Shown here in pieces: positions 8,119 to 17,128 of a stretch of 35,139 bases of DNA (positions are counted from its first letter, which is position 1; each line of letters opens with the position of its first letter). The translations under genes and the position numbers were made by a program. The notes under the pieces were generated by a model. The model saw nothing but the letters and a program-made list of their open reading frames with translations. It had not been told where the DNA came from and ran no database searches. This stretch comes from an uncultured Victivallis sp. (GTDB lineage Bacteria > Verrucomicrobiota > Lentisphaeria > Victivallales > Victivallaceae): NCBI GenBank assembly GCA_944389935.1, contig CALXOE010000043.1, positions 1-35,139 of the forward strand, written 5' to 3'.

Positions 8119-8829
8119 ATGAAACGGAAGATCGTTCTCCTGATTCTGTTCATTGGTCTGGCTATTTCGCTTCGCAGTGAAGTGTTTACGCTCTGGCCGT
8201 GGAAAGGTGGTGGAACCTCTTCCCGGGAGTCGCTTGCAGAGACCATTCCAGGAGTCGGGCCGGTTCTGCATACTGAAAAAATGAGTGTGAACGGAGTCGA
8301 TCTGGAATTGACGGTTTCGGCGATCAACACGGATTTCGTCACATTGACAGAATTTTTGTTGCGGACGTTTCAGCCGGAGAATCTCCAATTCGGTCCCGGT
8401 TCCGTGAAAACGGCTTATCAGGTTGGCGGGAATCTTGTGGAACGGTGGTTGATGGTCGATGGCGGTCCCGGAAAACCGGTGACGTTTTTCCGGATCACTT
8501 CTCCGGAAAAACTGCCGGCTCCCGGTGAGTGGCCGTCGGAACTTCCGGAACTTCCGCCGGGGGCGGCAGTGGAGCAGATCATCCGTTTTCCCGGCCGGAA
8601 CGCGGTGTATGGTTCATTCCGGAACAGCGGCGGGGATCCGGCTGCGTTGCTGCGGACGGTTTCAGACCGTTTGCAACTGACCGGATGGACTCCGCTCGGT
8701 CGGGAAGCGGAAACACTCTCCGGCGGCAGCGGCGAAATTTTTCTCCGGAGTGATGAAAAGAAAATTCTCTGGGTGAATTTCGGAAGTAACGGAGTAGGAG
8801 CTGCTTACATTCGTCCGTATTTAAAGTGA
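8119..8829 (+). CDS. Secreted or membrane-anchored protein of unknown function
   Basis: I do not recognise a family. The 236-residue protein starts with a basic then hydrophobic stretch (MKRKIVLLILFIGLAISLRS) that would act as a signal peptide or anchor. The rest is a mixed alpha/beta domain without cysteine or catalytic signatures. The start ATG 8119 is preceded by GGAG at five bases; an in-frame GTG at 8113 overlaps that site and is less likely. It sits between the aminotransferase and a lipoprotein gene, and its stop opens a three-unit TGACGG repeat that runs into the next start codon. Confidence 0.75.
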   Translation: MKRKIVLLILFIGLAISLRSEVFTLWPWKGGGTSSRESLAETIPGVGPVLHTEKMSVNGVDLELTVSAINTDFVTLTEFLLRTFQPENLQFGPGSVKTAYQVGGNLVERWLMVDGGPGKPVTFFRITSPEKLPAPGEWPSELPELPPGAAVEQIIRFPGRNAVYGSFRNSGGDPAALLRTVSDRLQLTGWTPLGREAETLSGGSGEIFLRSDEKKILWVNFGSNGVGAAYIRPYLK

Positions 8830-8859
8830 CGGGAAAGTGACGGAAAAATGACGGATAAA
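8827..8859 (+). repeat. TGACGGAAAAA-type 11-bp repeat, three units, linking stop and start codons
   Basis: Units are TGACGGGAAAG (8827-8837), TGACGGAAAAA (8838-8848) and TGACGGATAAA (8849-8859). The first TGA ends the upstream gene; the last A of unit two plus TG of unit three forms an ATG in frame with the next gene. Confidence 0.75.
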
Positions 8860-9444
8860 ATAAGGTTTTTACAGAAGATGAAAATCTGGTTAAGCAGTTT
8901 GTTTCTTCCGTTTCTGACGGGATGCGCTCTGATGTCGACCACCTATGTTGATCCGGTGGAGTACGATCTGTCGACCAGGGAGGATCCGTTGCCGGAAGTC
9001 CGGTTCGAGGTGGGGACATTCCGCAATCTTTCGGGTTCGGACCGTCGCTTTCTCTATCGGGAGAAGAGCTGCCGGATGATTGCGGATGACTACAACCGCT
9101 GGCTGCTCTCTCCGGATCTGATGCTTGAGCGGCAGATGTACAGAATTCTTTCGCCGGACGGAGAACGTGCGAGCGGCAGAAATGGAACATTTGTCCGGAT
9201 CAGCGGTACGATCTACCGGTTCGACTTCGATTTAAGTCCGCGGCAGGCTGTGCTGAGCGTCGACTATACCGTGCGTATTTTCACGGACCGGAAACTTGTC
9301 GGAAGTGAAAATTTGGCTGTTACAACCCGTGAGGCGATTCACGACGATACTCCCGACGCCGCGGCGGAAGCGATGTCCCGCTGTGTGCAGCACTCCATCG
9401 ACCGTGTGCGCGCCATTCTTGCGGAAACGAAAACCGGAAAATAA
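8848..9444 (+). CDS. Outer-membrane lipoprotein, ABC-transport auxiliary (PqiC/DUF330-like)
   Basis: A 198-residue protein with a lipobox (FLTGC) ending a hydrophobic segment, so it should be lipidated and exported. The downstream part (PLPEVRFEVGTFRNLSGSDRRFLYR, then LLSPDLMLERQMYRIL) resembles the auxiliary lipoproteins of Mla/Pqi-type lipid transport systems, which normally sit beside MCE-protein genes; no MCE gene is present here. Two starts are possible: ATG 8848 inside the 11-bp repeat, or ATG 8878 just before the signal peptide (MKIWLSSLFLPFLTGC). The second gives a more normal lipoprotein signal. The family call is a pattern-level judgement. Confidence 0.65.
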   Translation: MTDKIRFLQKMKIWLSSLFLPFLTGCALMSTTYVDPVEYDLSTREDPLPEVRFEVGTFRNLSGSDRRFLYREKSCRMIADDYNRWLLSPDLMLERQMYRILSPDGERASGRNGTFVRISGTIYRFDFDLSPRQAVLSVDYTVRIFTDRKLVGSENLAVTTREAIHDDTPDAAAEAMSRCVQHSIDRVRAILAETKTGK

Positions 9445-9468
9445 CATCCGATTCATGAAGGAGAGACC

Positions 9469-10164
9469 ATGGAACATCTGAATGTACCGCCCGTCAATCA
9501 TGTGAAAGTTCTTGACGGACAGGGATGGGTCGGCCTGATCGATCATCTCGGAACGGAAGCGACCATCGTGAACGCCGCCCGCGTTTCGTTCGGAAAACTC
9601 AAGAAAGAGATGGACGAAAAAGATGTGGGGCTGCTGTCATATCTGATTGCGAACAGACATACGAGTCCGCTGGAACACATGGTGTTCACGTTCAGCATTC
9701 ACTGCCCGCTCTTCATCCGGGGGCAGTGGCATCGGCATCGGACCTGGAGCTACAACGAGATTTCGCGCCGCTACACGGAGATCGACATGGAGTTCTACAC
9801 GCCGTCGGTTCTGCGACGGCAGTCGGAAAACAATCGTCAGGCCTCTTACTTCGATCCGAATTTCGATGGAAAGGAACTCCGCGAGGAGATTCGCCGCCAC
9901 AATCAGGAGAGTTTGAAACTCTATGAGCATCTGATCGCCTCTGGAGTCTGCCGGGAGCAGGCGCGCGGTGTGTTGCCGCAGAATATGATGGTCACGTTCT
10001 GGGGGACGGTCAATCTGTCGAATCTGCTTCATTTCCTTGAATTGCGTGACAGCGATCACGCGCAGGCTGAGATTCAGGAGTACGCAAAGGCGATCAAAAA
10101 GCTGATCAAGCCGCTCATTCCGCACGTAGCGGAATATTATTCAAAACAGGGACAGGAGTGGTAA
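9469..10164 (+). CDS. thyX: Flavin-dependent thymidylate synthase
   Basis: ThyX methylates dUMP to dTMP using FAD, NADPH and methylene-tetrahydrofolate. The family motif RHR-x2-S-x4-SRR is seen as R89-H-R91, S94 and S99-R-R101 within QWHRHRTWSYNEISRRY. The 231 residues fit the family. GGAGAG lies just upstream of the ATG. pdxA follows after one base in the same direction. Confidence 0.96.
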   Translation: MEHLNVPPVNHVKVLDGQGWVGLIDHLGTEATIVNAARVSFGKLKKEMDEKDVGLLSYLIANRHTSPLEHMVFTFSIHCPLFIRGQWHRHRTWSYNEISRRYTEIDMEFYTPSVLRRQSENNRQASYFDPNFDGKELREEIRRHNQESLKLYEHLIASGVCREQARGVLPQNMMVTFWGTVNLSNLLHFLELRDSDHAQAEIQEYAKAIKKLIKPLIPHVAEYYSKQGQEW

Positions 10165-10165
10165 G

Positions 10166-11134
10166 ATGGCGCACTACATTCCGAAGATCGCGCTGACTGC
10201 CGGAGATCCTGCCGGAATCGGACCGGAACTTGCGGTGAAAACGGCGGTTTCTCCGGAATGGAACAATCGGGCACGATTCGTCATTTACGGAGAAGTGACG
10301 GTACTTGAGGAGGCTGCACGTCGCTGGAGTGACGGAAAAGTGACGGAAATACGTTCCGCCGGTTCGTTGCCGTTCGGCAGTTTTGAGCTTGGACGCGCCG
10401 ACGGCCGGTGTGGAAAAATCGCATATGACGGATTGACCATGGCGGTTCGGGATGCGCTTTCCGGAGAGGTCGACGCGATTGTGACAGCTCCAATGAACAA
10501 ATACGCGGTGAATCTCGCCGGGATTCCGTTCACGGGGCACACGGAACGGATTGCGGAACTGTGCGGCTGCTCGAACTATGTCATGATGCAGTCTTCCGGA
10601 GCTTTGCGGATGGTTTTCGTGACCTGTCATATTCCGTTGGCGGAGGTGCCGTCCCGGGCGGTGAAGTCCGAGATCGTGCGGGTGACGCGGCTGCTCGATG
10701 AGGCGGTCCGGGCGGAGGGAATTGCATCGCCGAAACTTGCGATGGCGGCGATCAATCCGCATGCGGGGGAAAACGGCTGCATGGGCGTCGAAGATGAGCG
10801 GGAGACGAAACCGGCGATTGCGGAACTTCGCGCTGCCGGAATCGATGTGGACGGTCCTTTTCCGCCGGATACGCTGTTTGTCGAATCGACCCGGAGTCGT
10901 TATGACGGGCTTGTGACGATGTACCACGATCAGGGGCATATTCCATTCAAGATGCTGGCGTTTGAGAGCGGGGTGAATTCGACGCTCGGGCTTCCGGTGA
11001 TCCGGACGAGTCCTGATCACGGCACGGCGTTCGACATCGCCTGGCGCGGGATTGCGGACGAGGGAAGCTTTCATGCGGCGGTGGATCTGGCGATTCGGCG
11101 GGCGATTCGCAGACGGGAGAGGGAAGCTCAATGA
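10166..11134 (+). CDS. pdxA: 4-hydroxythreonine-4-phosphate dehydrogenase
   Basis: PdxA oxidises 4-phosphohydroxy-L-threonine in the DXP-independent vitamin B6 pathway. The 322 residues show the family start (IALTAGDPAGIGPE), the metal- and substrate-binding VTAPMNKYAVN and GHTERIAEL, and the C-terminal INPHAGENGCMG and VTMYHDQGHIPFK motifs, whose histidines bind the divalent metal. It lies one base after thyX and overlaps the surA-like gene by four bases, a pairing also found in enterobacteria. Two 11-bp TGACGG repeat units sit inside the coding region at 10330-10351. Confidence 0.96.
   Translation: MAHYIPKIALTAGDPAGIGPELAVKTAVSPEWNNRARFVIYGEVTVLEEAARRWSDGKVTEIRSAGSLPFGSFELGRADGRCGKIAYDGLTMAVRDALSGEVDAIVTAPMNKYAVNLAGIPFTGHTERIAELCGCSNYVMMQSSGALRMVFVTCHIPLAEVPSRAVKSEIVRVTRLLDEAVRAEGIASPKLAMAAINPHAGENGCMGVEDERETKPAIAELRAAGIDVDGPFPPDTLFVESTRSRYDGLVTMYHDQGHIPFKMLAFESGVNSTLGLPVIRTSPDHGTAFDIAWRGIADEGSFHAAVDLAIRRAIRRREREAQ
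10330..10351 (+). repeat. TGACGGAAAAA-type 11-bp repeat, two units, inside pdxA
   Basis: TGACGGAAAAG (10330-10340) then TGACGGAAATA (10341-10351). Here the repeat is translated in a frame without stops (SDGKVTEI), in a surface-type segment of PdxA. Confidence 0.6.
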
Positions 11135-12096
11135 TGAAAAGAGGTGCATTCGGGCTGTTTCTCGCATTGATTTTTGCGGCGGCAACTGGTTTTTCCGAAG
11201 AGAAAGAGCAGATGCAGGTCAATTCGATTCTGGCGTCGGTGAACGGGGAACCGGTCAGTCTGGTCGATATTCTCGGATCGACACGCAGCAGTGAGTTTCA
11301 GGCGTATGCGATTTACTCCGGCAAGCGGCTTGAGGAGGAGATCCGGAAGATCCGGATGAAAGCCGTAGATGATCAGATCGACCGGATTCTGGTGCTGGAG
11401 GCGTATCGGGAGAATCCGTTTGATCTTCCGCAGCGGAACATCGAAGAGGAGCTGGACAACATAGCGGAACGCATGGGGGTTCGTTCCCGCAGTGAGTTTA
11501 CCCGGAAACTCCGGGAGTCCGGAACGACGATTGAGGAGCTGCGCCGGGAGATTGAAGAATCGATGATTGTGCAGATCATGATCTATGACCGGGTTCGAGT
11601 CGAGAGCAATGTCACGCCGCGCGAGGTGTATGAATACTTTCAGGCGCACCGGGAGGAGTTCGTCTCTCCGGAGAAGATCGAGCTTGCCATGATCATGCTC
11701 GACCCGAAAGACCCGGATCTGGAACGGAAGACGAAAGAGATTTCCGAACAGCTGGCAGCTTCGCCGGAGTCATTTCCGGAACTTGCGAAAGCGCACAGTG
11801 TCGGGCCGGATCCGCAAAGCGGCGGCAATCTCGGCGAAATCGAGTGCCGGCGTCTCCGGACGGAGTTTGCCGCTGCGATCGATTCATTCGACGCGGGGCG
11901 GGTTTACGGTCCGATCCGGACGCCGGAAGGGGTGGTTTTTCTGCGTATTCTTTCCCATACGCCGGAGAAAAAAGGAAATTTCCGGGAATTGAGCGCCGAA
12001 ATCCGTGAGCGGATCGAAACCTCCCGCCATGATGAGATCCGGCAAGCATATCTGAACCGTCTGCGGGCAAAGGCGATCATTCGTTATTTCTTCTGA
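11131..12096 (+). CDS. surA: Periplasmic peptidyl-prolyl isomerase, SurA-like
   Basis: A 321-residue exported chaperone or isomerase. An N-terminal signal peptide (MMKRGAFGLFLALIFAAATGFS) is followed by the SurA N-terminal helical region (ILASVNGEPVSLVDIL) and one parvulin-type domain at about residues 172-275, recognised by AHSVGPDPQSGGNLGEI and VYGPIRTPEGVVFLRI. SurA-type proteins escort outer-membrane beta-barrel proteins through the periplasm. It has one parvulin domain rather than the two of E. coli SurA. The ATGA overlap with pdxA implies coupled translation. The stop codon is followed by CGG (TGACGGAG). Confidence 0.88.
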   Translation: MMKRGAFGLFLALIFAAATGFSEEKEQMQVNSILASVNGEPVSLVDILGSTRSSEFQAYAIYSGKRLEEEIRKIRMKAVDDQIDRILVLEAYRENPFDLPQRNIEEELDNIAERMGVRSRSEFTRKLRESGTTIEELRREIEESMIVQIMIYDRVRVESNVTPREVYEYFQAHREEFVSPEKIELAMIMLDPKDPDLERKTKEISEQLAASPESFPELAKAHSVGPDPQSGGNLGEIECRRLRTEFAAAIDSFDAGRVYGPIRTPEGVVFLRILSHTPEKKGNFRELSAEIRERIETSRHDEIRQAYLNRLRAKAIIRYFF

Positions 12097-12153
12097 CGGA
12101 GCTTCCGCTTTCAAAAGATTTCCTGAAAAGCGGTTGGATTGGCTACAAAAAAC

Positions 12154-12182
12154 TTGTATTTGCACTGCTGCGAGTATATATT
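12154..12182 (+). promoter_or_regulatory. Sigma-70-type promoter of the Ser/Thr kinase gene
   Basis: TTGTAT (12154-12159), 17-bp spacer, TATATT (12177-12182), about 55 bases ahead of the kinase start. Confidence 0.55.
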
Positions 12183-12236
12183 CCCGTGAGATGTTTTTGA
12201 GAAATGGGAATAACCGGCAACTGACATGGTACGGAA

Positions 12237-15089
12237 ATGAAGATATATTGCGGAAAATGCAAAAAAGTGTTTGAGGCCGAAAAGCCGGAAGAGGGGAATC
12301 TGGTGAAATGCACCAACTGCGGGGAGATGGTGGAGTTTCCCGCGTCCCGCACCTCTCCCGGCGCAGTGATCGGCGGTTTCGTCATTGAGCGGGAACTCAG
12401 CAAGGGAGGAATGGGCGAAGTTTTCCTTGCGCGGCAGATTTCCCTGGACCGTCCGGTCGCCCTGAAGGTGCTTCAGGCGAAATTTCTGAACGACAAGGAG
12501 TATGTGGAGGCATTCTTCCGGGAGGCGCGTGCCGCAGGTCGTATCAATCACCCGAATGTCGTGCAGGCCTACGCCGTCGGGGAAGAAAACGGGATCTTCT
12601 ATTTTGCCATGGAGTACATCCGGGGCAGGACGATGAAAGAGATCCTGAAAGAGAAGCATGTTCTCGACTTCACCACGGCGGCGAAAATCATCAAGGAGGT
12701 CGCCAGCGCGCTCGAATGCGCATGGCGCGATGAGAAACTCGTCCATCAGGACATCAAGCCGGACAACATCATGCTCGATGCGAACGGGTTCGCCAAGCTG
12801 GCGGATCTCGGGCTCGCCCGCGTGGCCGGAATCAACGACAAGGAGGCCTCCGAGGGCGATGAGGTGCTCGGTACTCCGCAGTATATCAGCCCGGAACAGC
12901 TCACCGGCGTCCCGACCGATGTCCGGAGCGATATCTACAGTCTCGGGGCGACTTTCTATCAGTTTGTGACTGGCCGGTTTCCCTATGTGGCCGACACGGC
13001 TGAAGAGATCGCCAAGATGCACGTGGCAGGCCATCTGCAGCCGCCGAAAGAGGTGAATCCGGAACTTCCGGATGAGCTCAATACAATCATCATGAAGATG
13101 ATGGCGCGGAACATCGAGGACCGCTACCAGACGCCGGCTCCGCTCATCAAGGCGCTGGACATGTATCTCATGCATTCGCAGTCGGGAAACAATACGGTGC
13201 CGCGGTTGAATTTCCGTTTGCAGAAACCGGCAGGCGGTGTCGGTGCGAAAGTTCCGTTCGGAGGAAAGGGGCCCGGTGTGCCGGTAAAGTCCCCGTTCGG
13301 AGGGAAAGAGCCCGGTGCGGCACCGGTGAAATCCCCGTTCGGAGGAAAAGGGCTCGGTGCGACGCCGGTGAAATCCCCGTTCGGAGGGGCTCCGGCGGCG
13401 AAAGCTGCGGAAGCGGCAACTCCGGTAATGAAAGTTGCAGATGTTGCGAAACCGGCGGAAAAGCCCGCAGGAGCAGCAGCGAAACCGGTGGAAAAGCCCG
13501 CGGAAGCAGCCGTGAAACCGGCGGAAAAGCCCGCGGCAGAATCGATTCCGAAAGCGGTCCCCGCTGCGGAAGCAGCCGTGAAACCTGCTGCTCCCGTGGA
13601 GAGTGGAAAATCTCCTGCAAAATCCGATTCGGATGATGTTCTCGCGCTGAAAGTTGTTCCGAAACCGGAGAAAAAAGAGCCTCCGCCGCAGGAACCCGCT
13701 CCCGATGACAAGAAAGCAAAGGGAAAAGAGAAGAAGAAAGGGAAAGACGAGGAAGAAAAGAAACCGGGTGCGGTGAAAATCCTCGTATACATTGTCGTAT
13801 CGATCATTCTCCTTGCGATTACGCTGGGATGTCTGGGCGGAGTATTTTATTTCCTCGCTTTGAAAGGGCAGCTGCCGGAATCGGTCAAGCCGTATGGCGA
13901 CAAACTTGTTGCGCTTGTGAAAGGGGAACCGGTTGAACGAGAAGAGATTCTGCCGGGTGATCCTTTCTATGAGAAAGAGGAGAAGAAAGTTGAAGAAAAA
14001 TCGCAAAGCACACAACCGGAGCCTCCTCCGAAACCACCTGAACCGCCGAAGCCGGTCACCCGGCCTGAATATCTGGCGGGAATTGAAAAACTGCTTCAAA
14101 TGCGACGCAGCAATCCGGAAGATTATTCCGGTTTTCTGATCGGATCGGACGAGTTTTTCCGGAAATATCCGGCGGCACAGACTCCGGAGGAGAACGCGGC
14201 GTTGCAGTCGTATTTGCCGATTTACAATCTGATCGATGAACGTGGTCGCGTAGCGCCCGCGCGGGAAGCTGCCAGGGAGAAATTTCTCGCCGGGCTGAAA
14301 GCGCGTCACGATGCCGATGATGCGGCGAAGAGAGAAGCCGCCGAAAAACTTGAAGAGGAAAAGCGCCGCCAGGCTCAGGCCGAAGCCGAAGCCCGGAATG
14401 CGGCTGAAAAACGCAGACAGCAGGAAGCTGAGGATAGAGCGCAGGCGCAAGTACGTCTGGCGGAGATTCTTCCGAAGCTGAATCCGCTGCTGGGAGCGGC
14501 GGCTGAAGCGTTTTTCACGGCAGCCCGTACCGGGAATACGGCACCGTTTGATCAGGCGATCAGTGATCTGCAACTGTTTTCTCTGCCGGTGGGAAAAACT
14601 TCGGAGGAGCTGCAGCTCGTCAATCAGGTGAATGCATTCTGTATGGAATTACCTGCCGAACTGAAGAAGATCCGGGAGTTCTCCGCCCGTCTGGGGACGA
14701 TTACGCCGGCGTCGAGTTTCTCCGTGGAGCTGCCGAGTCGTGATCTCGTCACTGTGGTCGGGATTTCCCCGGAGGGAGTGAATGCGGTCGACGGTTCCGG
14801 TAAGCGGGTTCCTTACGATCTGGCGGACAAGCGGCTTCATACACTGGTTGTCAACCGTCTGGAACGGCGCATGAAGCTTGACAAGCCGACGTTCTATCTG
14901 GATCTTCTGACCGGAACGTTTACCGACGAAACGGCGAAAGCAGCGGCCGGAAAAAGTTTCTGGAAAACATACTACAAGCCGTTTATGACGGAATATTTCC
15001 GGAAAGTTCTATCGCAGGCCTCCGCTCAAGAGCGGACGGAATTAGAAAAACGGTATGGGAATTTGCCGGAATTTCAGGCGGCGAAGTAA
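12237..15089 (+). CDS. Membrane Ser/Thr protein kinase with N-terminal zinc ribbon
   Basis: A 950-residue PknB/PASTA-type kinase without PASTA repeats. Order: zinc ribbon (C5-x2-C8, C25-x2-C28); kinase domain at about 47-310 with Gly-loop LSKGGMGEVFLA, K77, E96, catalytic loop HQDIKPDN (D172, K174), DLG (190-192) and GTPQYISPE; linker with four copies of a KSPFGGK-type unit and then many KPAEKPA-type repeats; one membrane helix at about 513-545; an exported part with a proline-rich stretch and a charged coiled coil (AEKLEEEKRRQAQAEAEARN). The R of HRD is Q and the F of DFG is L, so it is a non-RD kinase. It is alone between a promoter and a terminator. The signal sensed is unknown. Confidence 0.93.
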   Translation: MKIYCGKCKKVFEAEKPEEGNLVKCTNCGEMVEFPASRTSPGAVIGGFVIERELSKGGMGEVFLARQISLDRPVALKVLQAKFLNDKEYVEAFFREARAAGRINHPNVVQAYAVGEENGIFYFAMEYIRGRTMKEILKEKHVLDFTTAAKIIKEVASALECAWRDEKLVHQDIKPDNIMLDANGFAKLADLGLARVAGINDKEASEGDEVLGTPQYISPEQLTGVPTDVRSDIYSLGATFYQFVTGRFPYVADTAEEIAKMHVAGHLQPPKEVNPELPDELNTIIMKMMARNIEDRYQTPAPLIKALDMYLMHSQSGNNTVPRLNFRLQKPAGGVGAKVPFGGKGPGVPVKSPFGGKEPGAAPVKSPFGGKGLGATPVKSPFGGAPAAKAAEAATPVMKVADVAKPAEKPAGAAAKPVEKPAEAAVKPAEKPAAESIPKAVPAAEAAVKPAAPVESGKSPAKSDSDDVLALKVVPKPEKKEPPPQEPAPDDKKAKGKEKKKGKDEEEKKPGAVKILVYIVVSIILLAITLGCLGGVFYFLALKGQLPESVKPYGDKLVALVKGEPVEREEILPGDPFYEKEEKKVEEKSQSTQPEPPPKPPEPPKPVTRPEYLAGIEKLLQMRRSNPEDYSGFLIGSDEFFRKYPAAQTPEENAALQSYLPIYNLIDERGRVAPAREAAREKFLAGLKARHDADDAAKREAAEKLEEEKRRQAQAEAEARNAAEKRRQQEAEDRAQAQVRLAEILPKLNPLLGAAAEAFFTAARTGNTAPFDQAISDLQLFSLPVGKTSEELQLVNQVNAFCMELPAELKKIREFSARLGTITPASSFSVELPSRDLVTVVGISPEGVNAVDGSGKRVPYDLADKRLHTLVVNRLERRMKLDKPTFYLDLLTGTFTDETAKAAAGKSFWKTYYKPFMTEYFRKVLSQASAQERTELEKRYGNLPEFQAAK
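13247..13390 (+). repeat. Intragenic repeat encoding four KSPFGGK-type units
   Basis: In the kinase linker, (V/S)PFGG is repeated four times at intervals of 15 to 18 residues with interposed GPG/APV spacers. The DNA copies are similar (CCGTTCGGAGG), which suggests recent expansion. Confidence 0.8.
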
Positions 15090-15131
15090 CTTCGGCGGAA
15101 ATCCGACCGCCGGATCGTGGTTGTTGGTGTG

Positions 15132-15167
15132 AACCGGAGAAAGCTCATTGCTTTCCCCGGTTTTTTT
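15132..15167 (+). terminator. Terminator after the kinase gene
   Basis: AACCGGAGAAAGC (15132-15144) pairs with GCTTTCCCCGGTT (15150-15162) with one mismatch, followed by a run of seven T counting the last T of the stem. Confidence 0.85.
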
Positions 15168-15178
15168 ATGGAAAAAAT

Positions 15179-16006
15179 TCAAAAAGCTCCGGGGAGGGCG
15201 GCAACCTGTGCCGCGAGTCGGTTTCCCTCTTCCGCAGCGGCTTTGAGGCCGCTTCCGGAGAGAAAATGGAACAGAAATCCCGCGCTGAATGCATCGCCCG
15301 CTCCGACCGTACTGACGACATGGGCAGGGCAGGCAGGGGCGTAGATGGTGTTGCCTGCGTTCCAGACTTCGCATCCTCGCGGACCGAGAGTCAGAATCAC
15401 AGTATCGAGCCTGAATCGCTCCGCAAGGGCTTCGGGATGCGGTTCGATGTTGAAGAGTCGAGCGATGATTTCGAGCTCTTCATCGTTGAGTTTTGCAAGG
15501 TCCGACACGGCGAGGGACTCCTCTAGGATCGATTTTGAATAGAAATTCTGCCGCAGATTTACGTCACAGAATTTTTTGCATTCGAGGCCGGCGAGCAGAG
15601 TGCGGAGCGTCCCGCGTGAAACCTCACCGCGCTGTGCGAGTGTCCCGAAACAGAAAAGATCGGGAGTGACCGGTATGTCCGACGGCACCGGAATGAAATC
15701 CCAGGCACACTCCGGCAGAAAGCAATACGATGGGATTTTAGCCTTGTCGAGCGTGACGTTGACTCTGCCGGTCGGGTGCGATACCCGCGCGATCCGGCCG
15801 GTGTCGATCCCCTCGTCCGCGATTTTCCGGATTGCATCATCACCGGGCCGGTCCTGCCCCACGGCGGAGATGAGGGTCGTCTCCGCACCGAGACGGTGCA
15901 GGTGGACTGCGAGGTTCAGCGGGGCGCCGCCGAGTCGGGCATCCTGTTCAAACACATCAAACAGGATTTCGCCGAAGACGAGAATGTTCAAAGTAGGTTT
16001 CATCAT
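15179..16006 (-). CDS. PfkB-family carbohydrate kinase, probable fructokinase
   Basis: A 275-residue ribokinase-fold sugar kinase. The C-terminal signature STVGAGDAFSAGF contains the anion hole and the catalytic aspartate; the N-terminal GEILFDVF and LGGAPLNLAVHLHRLG form the sugar site. The next gene upstream encodes a GH32 fructosidase without a signal peptide, so phosphorylating released fructose is the likely job. The start is MMKPTL at 16006. Its 5' end lies 64 bp after the GH32 stop on the same strand, separated by a perfect 12-bp inverted repeat. Confidence 0.85.
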   Translation of the reverse strand: MMKPTLNILVFGEILFDVFEQDARLGGAPLNLAVHLHRLGAETTLISAVGQDRPGDDAIRKIADEGIDTGRIARVSHPTGRVNVTLDKAKIPSYCFLPECAWDFIPVPSDIPVTPDLFCFGTLAQRGEVSRGTLRTLLAGLECKKFCDVNLRQNFYSKSILEESLAVSDLAKLNDEELEIIARLFNIEPHPEALAERFRLDTVILTLGPRGCEVWNAGNTIYAPACPAHVVSTVGAGDAFSAGFLFHFLSGSGLKAAAEEGNRLAAQVAALPGAF

Positions 16007-16048
16007 GTTTTTCCGTGATATTCTGAGAAATAAATCTCTTGTTTTGAG

Positions 16049-16078
16049 CGGAAATAACGGGAAAATCCGTTATTTCCG
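16049..16078. repeat. Perfect 12-bp inverted repeat over the GH32 stop codon
   Basis: CGGAAATAACGG (16049-16060), loop GAAAAT, CCGTTATTTCCG (16067-16078). On the minus strand the TAA stop of GH32 (16072-16070) is within the stem, as TAACGG. No T-run follows, so it may partly limit read-through or stabilise RNA rather than terminate. Confidence 0.65.
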
Positions 16079-17101
16079 GTGAAGTGACGGATCAAGTGGT
16101 TCAGTGGCGTACCGCAGGATGCACCGTTCTCCGTGGCTGATGAACGCCTCGACTGTCGCCGTATCTTCAACGACGAGGATCTCTTCGGCGGCCGGAAGTT
16201 CCACGCCGCGGATTGTGACCGGACGGTCGGGGGAAGAGAGAACGTAACTGCCGGGAACTTCCACGGCGGGATTCACGAGGATACGCTCCTCTTTCATCGT
16301 CAGTTCCACGGGAATGGACATCTGCTGGCTGAAGCCCTGTTCGCGGAAGATTCCTTTCCGATCGCGCAACCAGAATATGGCGATGCGCCGGTCACAGTTC
16401 GCAAAGGTCTGTCCGGCATAGGCGTCCCCCTCGAAGAGCGGCCGGGGAAAGGTCTCGGGCGTAAATGTCTCACCATCGAACCGGCCGATGGAGTAGACGC
16501 CGTTTCCGGCGAACAGAACCCAGCGCCCTCCGAGCTGGAACAGTTCCGGACACTCGTAAAAACCGTGAATCCGGCTGCGGAATGTCCAGTTTTTGAGATC
16601 GGACGAACGGTAAAAGGCGATGTGGTTGACCTCGTCGTAAACCGCGATGACATAGTGTCCCGGAGCATACTGAATGACACGCGGATCGCGTCCGTTGTGA
16701 CGGATGACCGGATTGTGCTCATACTCCCGGAACGTCATGCCGCCGTCGAGACTGTAAGCGAGGCACTCCCCGCGGCCGGTCGAGGTGAAATAGACCAGCA
16801 GCGGGGGATTCTCCCGGGAACCGAATCCGGAGGCGTTTTCAGTATCGAGAATCGCGCTGCCCGAGAAGCAGAGGTCTTCGGAGCTTTTCGGTTTGAGAGC
16901 GACCGGAAGTTCTTTCCAGTGCAGCAGGTCGCTGCTTACGGCGTGTCCCCAGTGCATGTTTCCCCAGTCGGGCGCGGAGGGATTGTGCTGAAAGAACATG
17001 TGATAGTCGTTTCCGAGCCGGATCAAACCGTTCGGGTCGTTGAGCCATCCTTTCTGGACGGTGAGGTGGTATTCGGGCCGGGAAAATTTGTGCTGACTCA
17101 T
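16070..17101 (-). CDS. Glycoside hydrolase family 32 (beta-fructofuranosidase or levanase type)
   Basis: GH32 enzymes release fructose from sucrose, levan or inulin with a five-blade propeller. The nucleophile motif WLNDPNGL (aspartate near residue 22), FSGSA, GRDPRV (transition-state aspartate) and YECPELF (acid/base glutamate) are all present. At 343 residues it is shorter than typical enzymes of about 450-500 residues; the propeller is complete and the C-terminal beta-sandwich is reduced (EAFISHGERC remains). No signal peptide, so it should act in the cytoplasm on imported short sugars. GGAGG at 17109-17113 supports the start. No sugar transporter gene lies nearby. Confidence 0.92.
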   Translation of the reverse strand: MSQHKFSRPEYHLTVQKGWLNDPNGLIRLGNDYHMFFQHNPSAPDWGNMHWGHAVSSDLLHWKELPVALKPKSSEDLCFSGSAILDTENASGFGSRENPPLLVYFTSTGRGECLAYSLDGGMTFREYEHNPVIRHNGRDPRVIQYAPGHYVIAVYDEVNHIAFYRSSDLKNWTFRSRIHGFYECPELFQLGGRWVLFAGNGVYSIGRFDGETFTPETFPRPLFEGDAYAGQTFANCDRRIAIFWLRDRKGIFREQGFSQQMSIPVELTMKEERILVNPAVEVPGSYVLSSPDRPVTIRGVELPAAEEILVVEDTATVEAFISHGERCILRYATEPLDPSLHRK

Positions 17102-17128
17102 TGAGATTCCTCCGTTCTGAGAATGTTT

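Noticed and set aside
10330..10351. A stop-codon role for the repeat in pdxA
   Set aside because: Here the repeat is read in a stop-free frame in the middle of an intact gene, so the stop link does not hold for this copy.
12111..14573. 820-codon minus-strand open frame across the kinase gene
   Set aside because: It is arginine/phenylalanine-rich without domain sense and lies antiparallel to a kinase with all motifs intact; it arises from the GC-rich codon use of the real gene.
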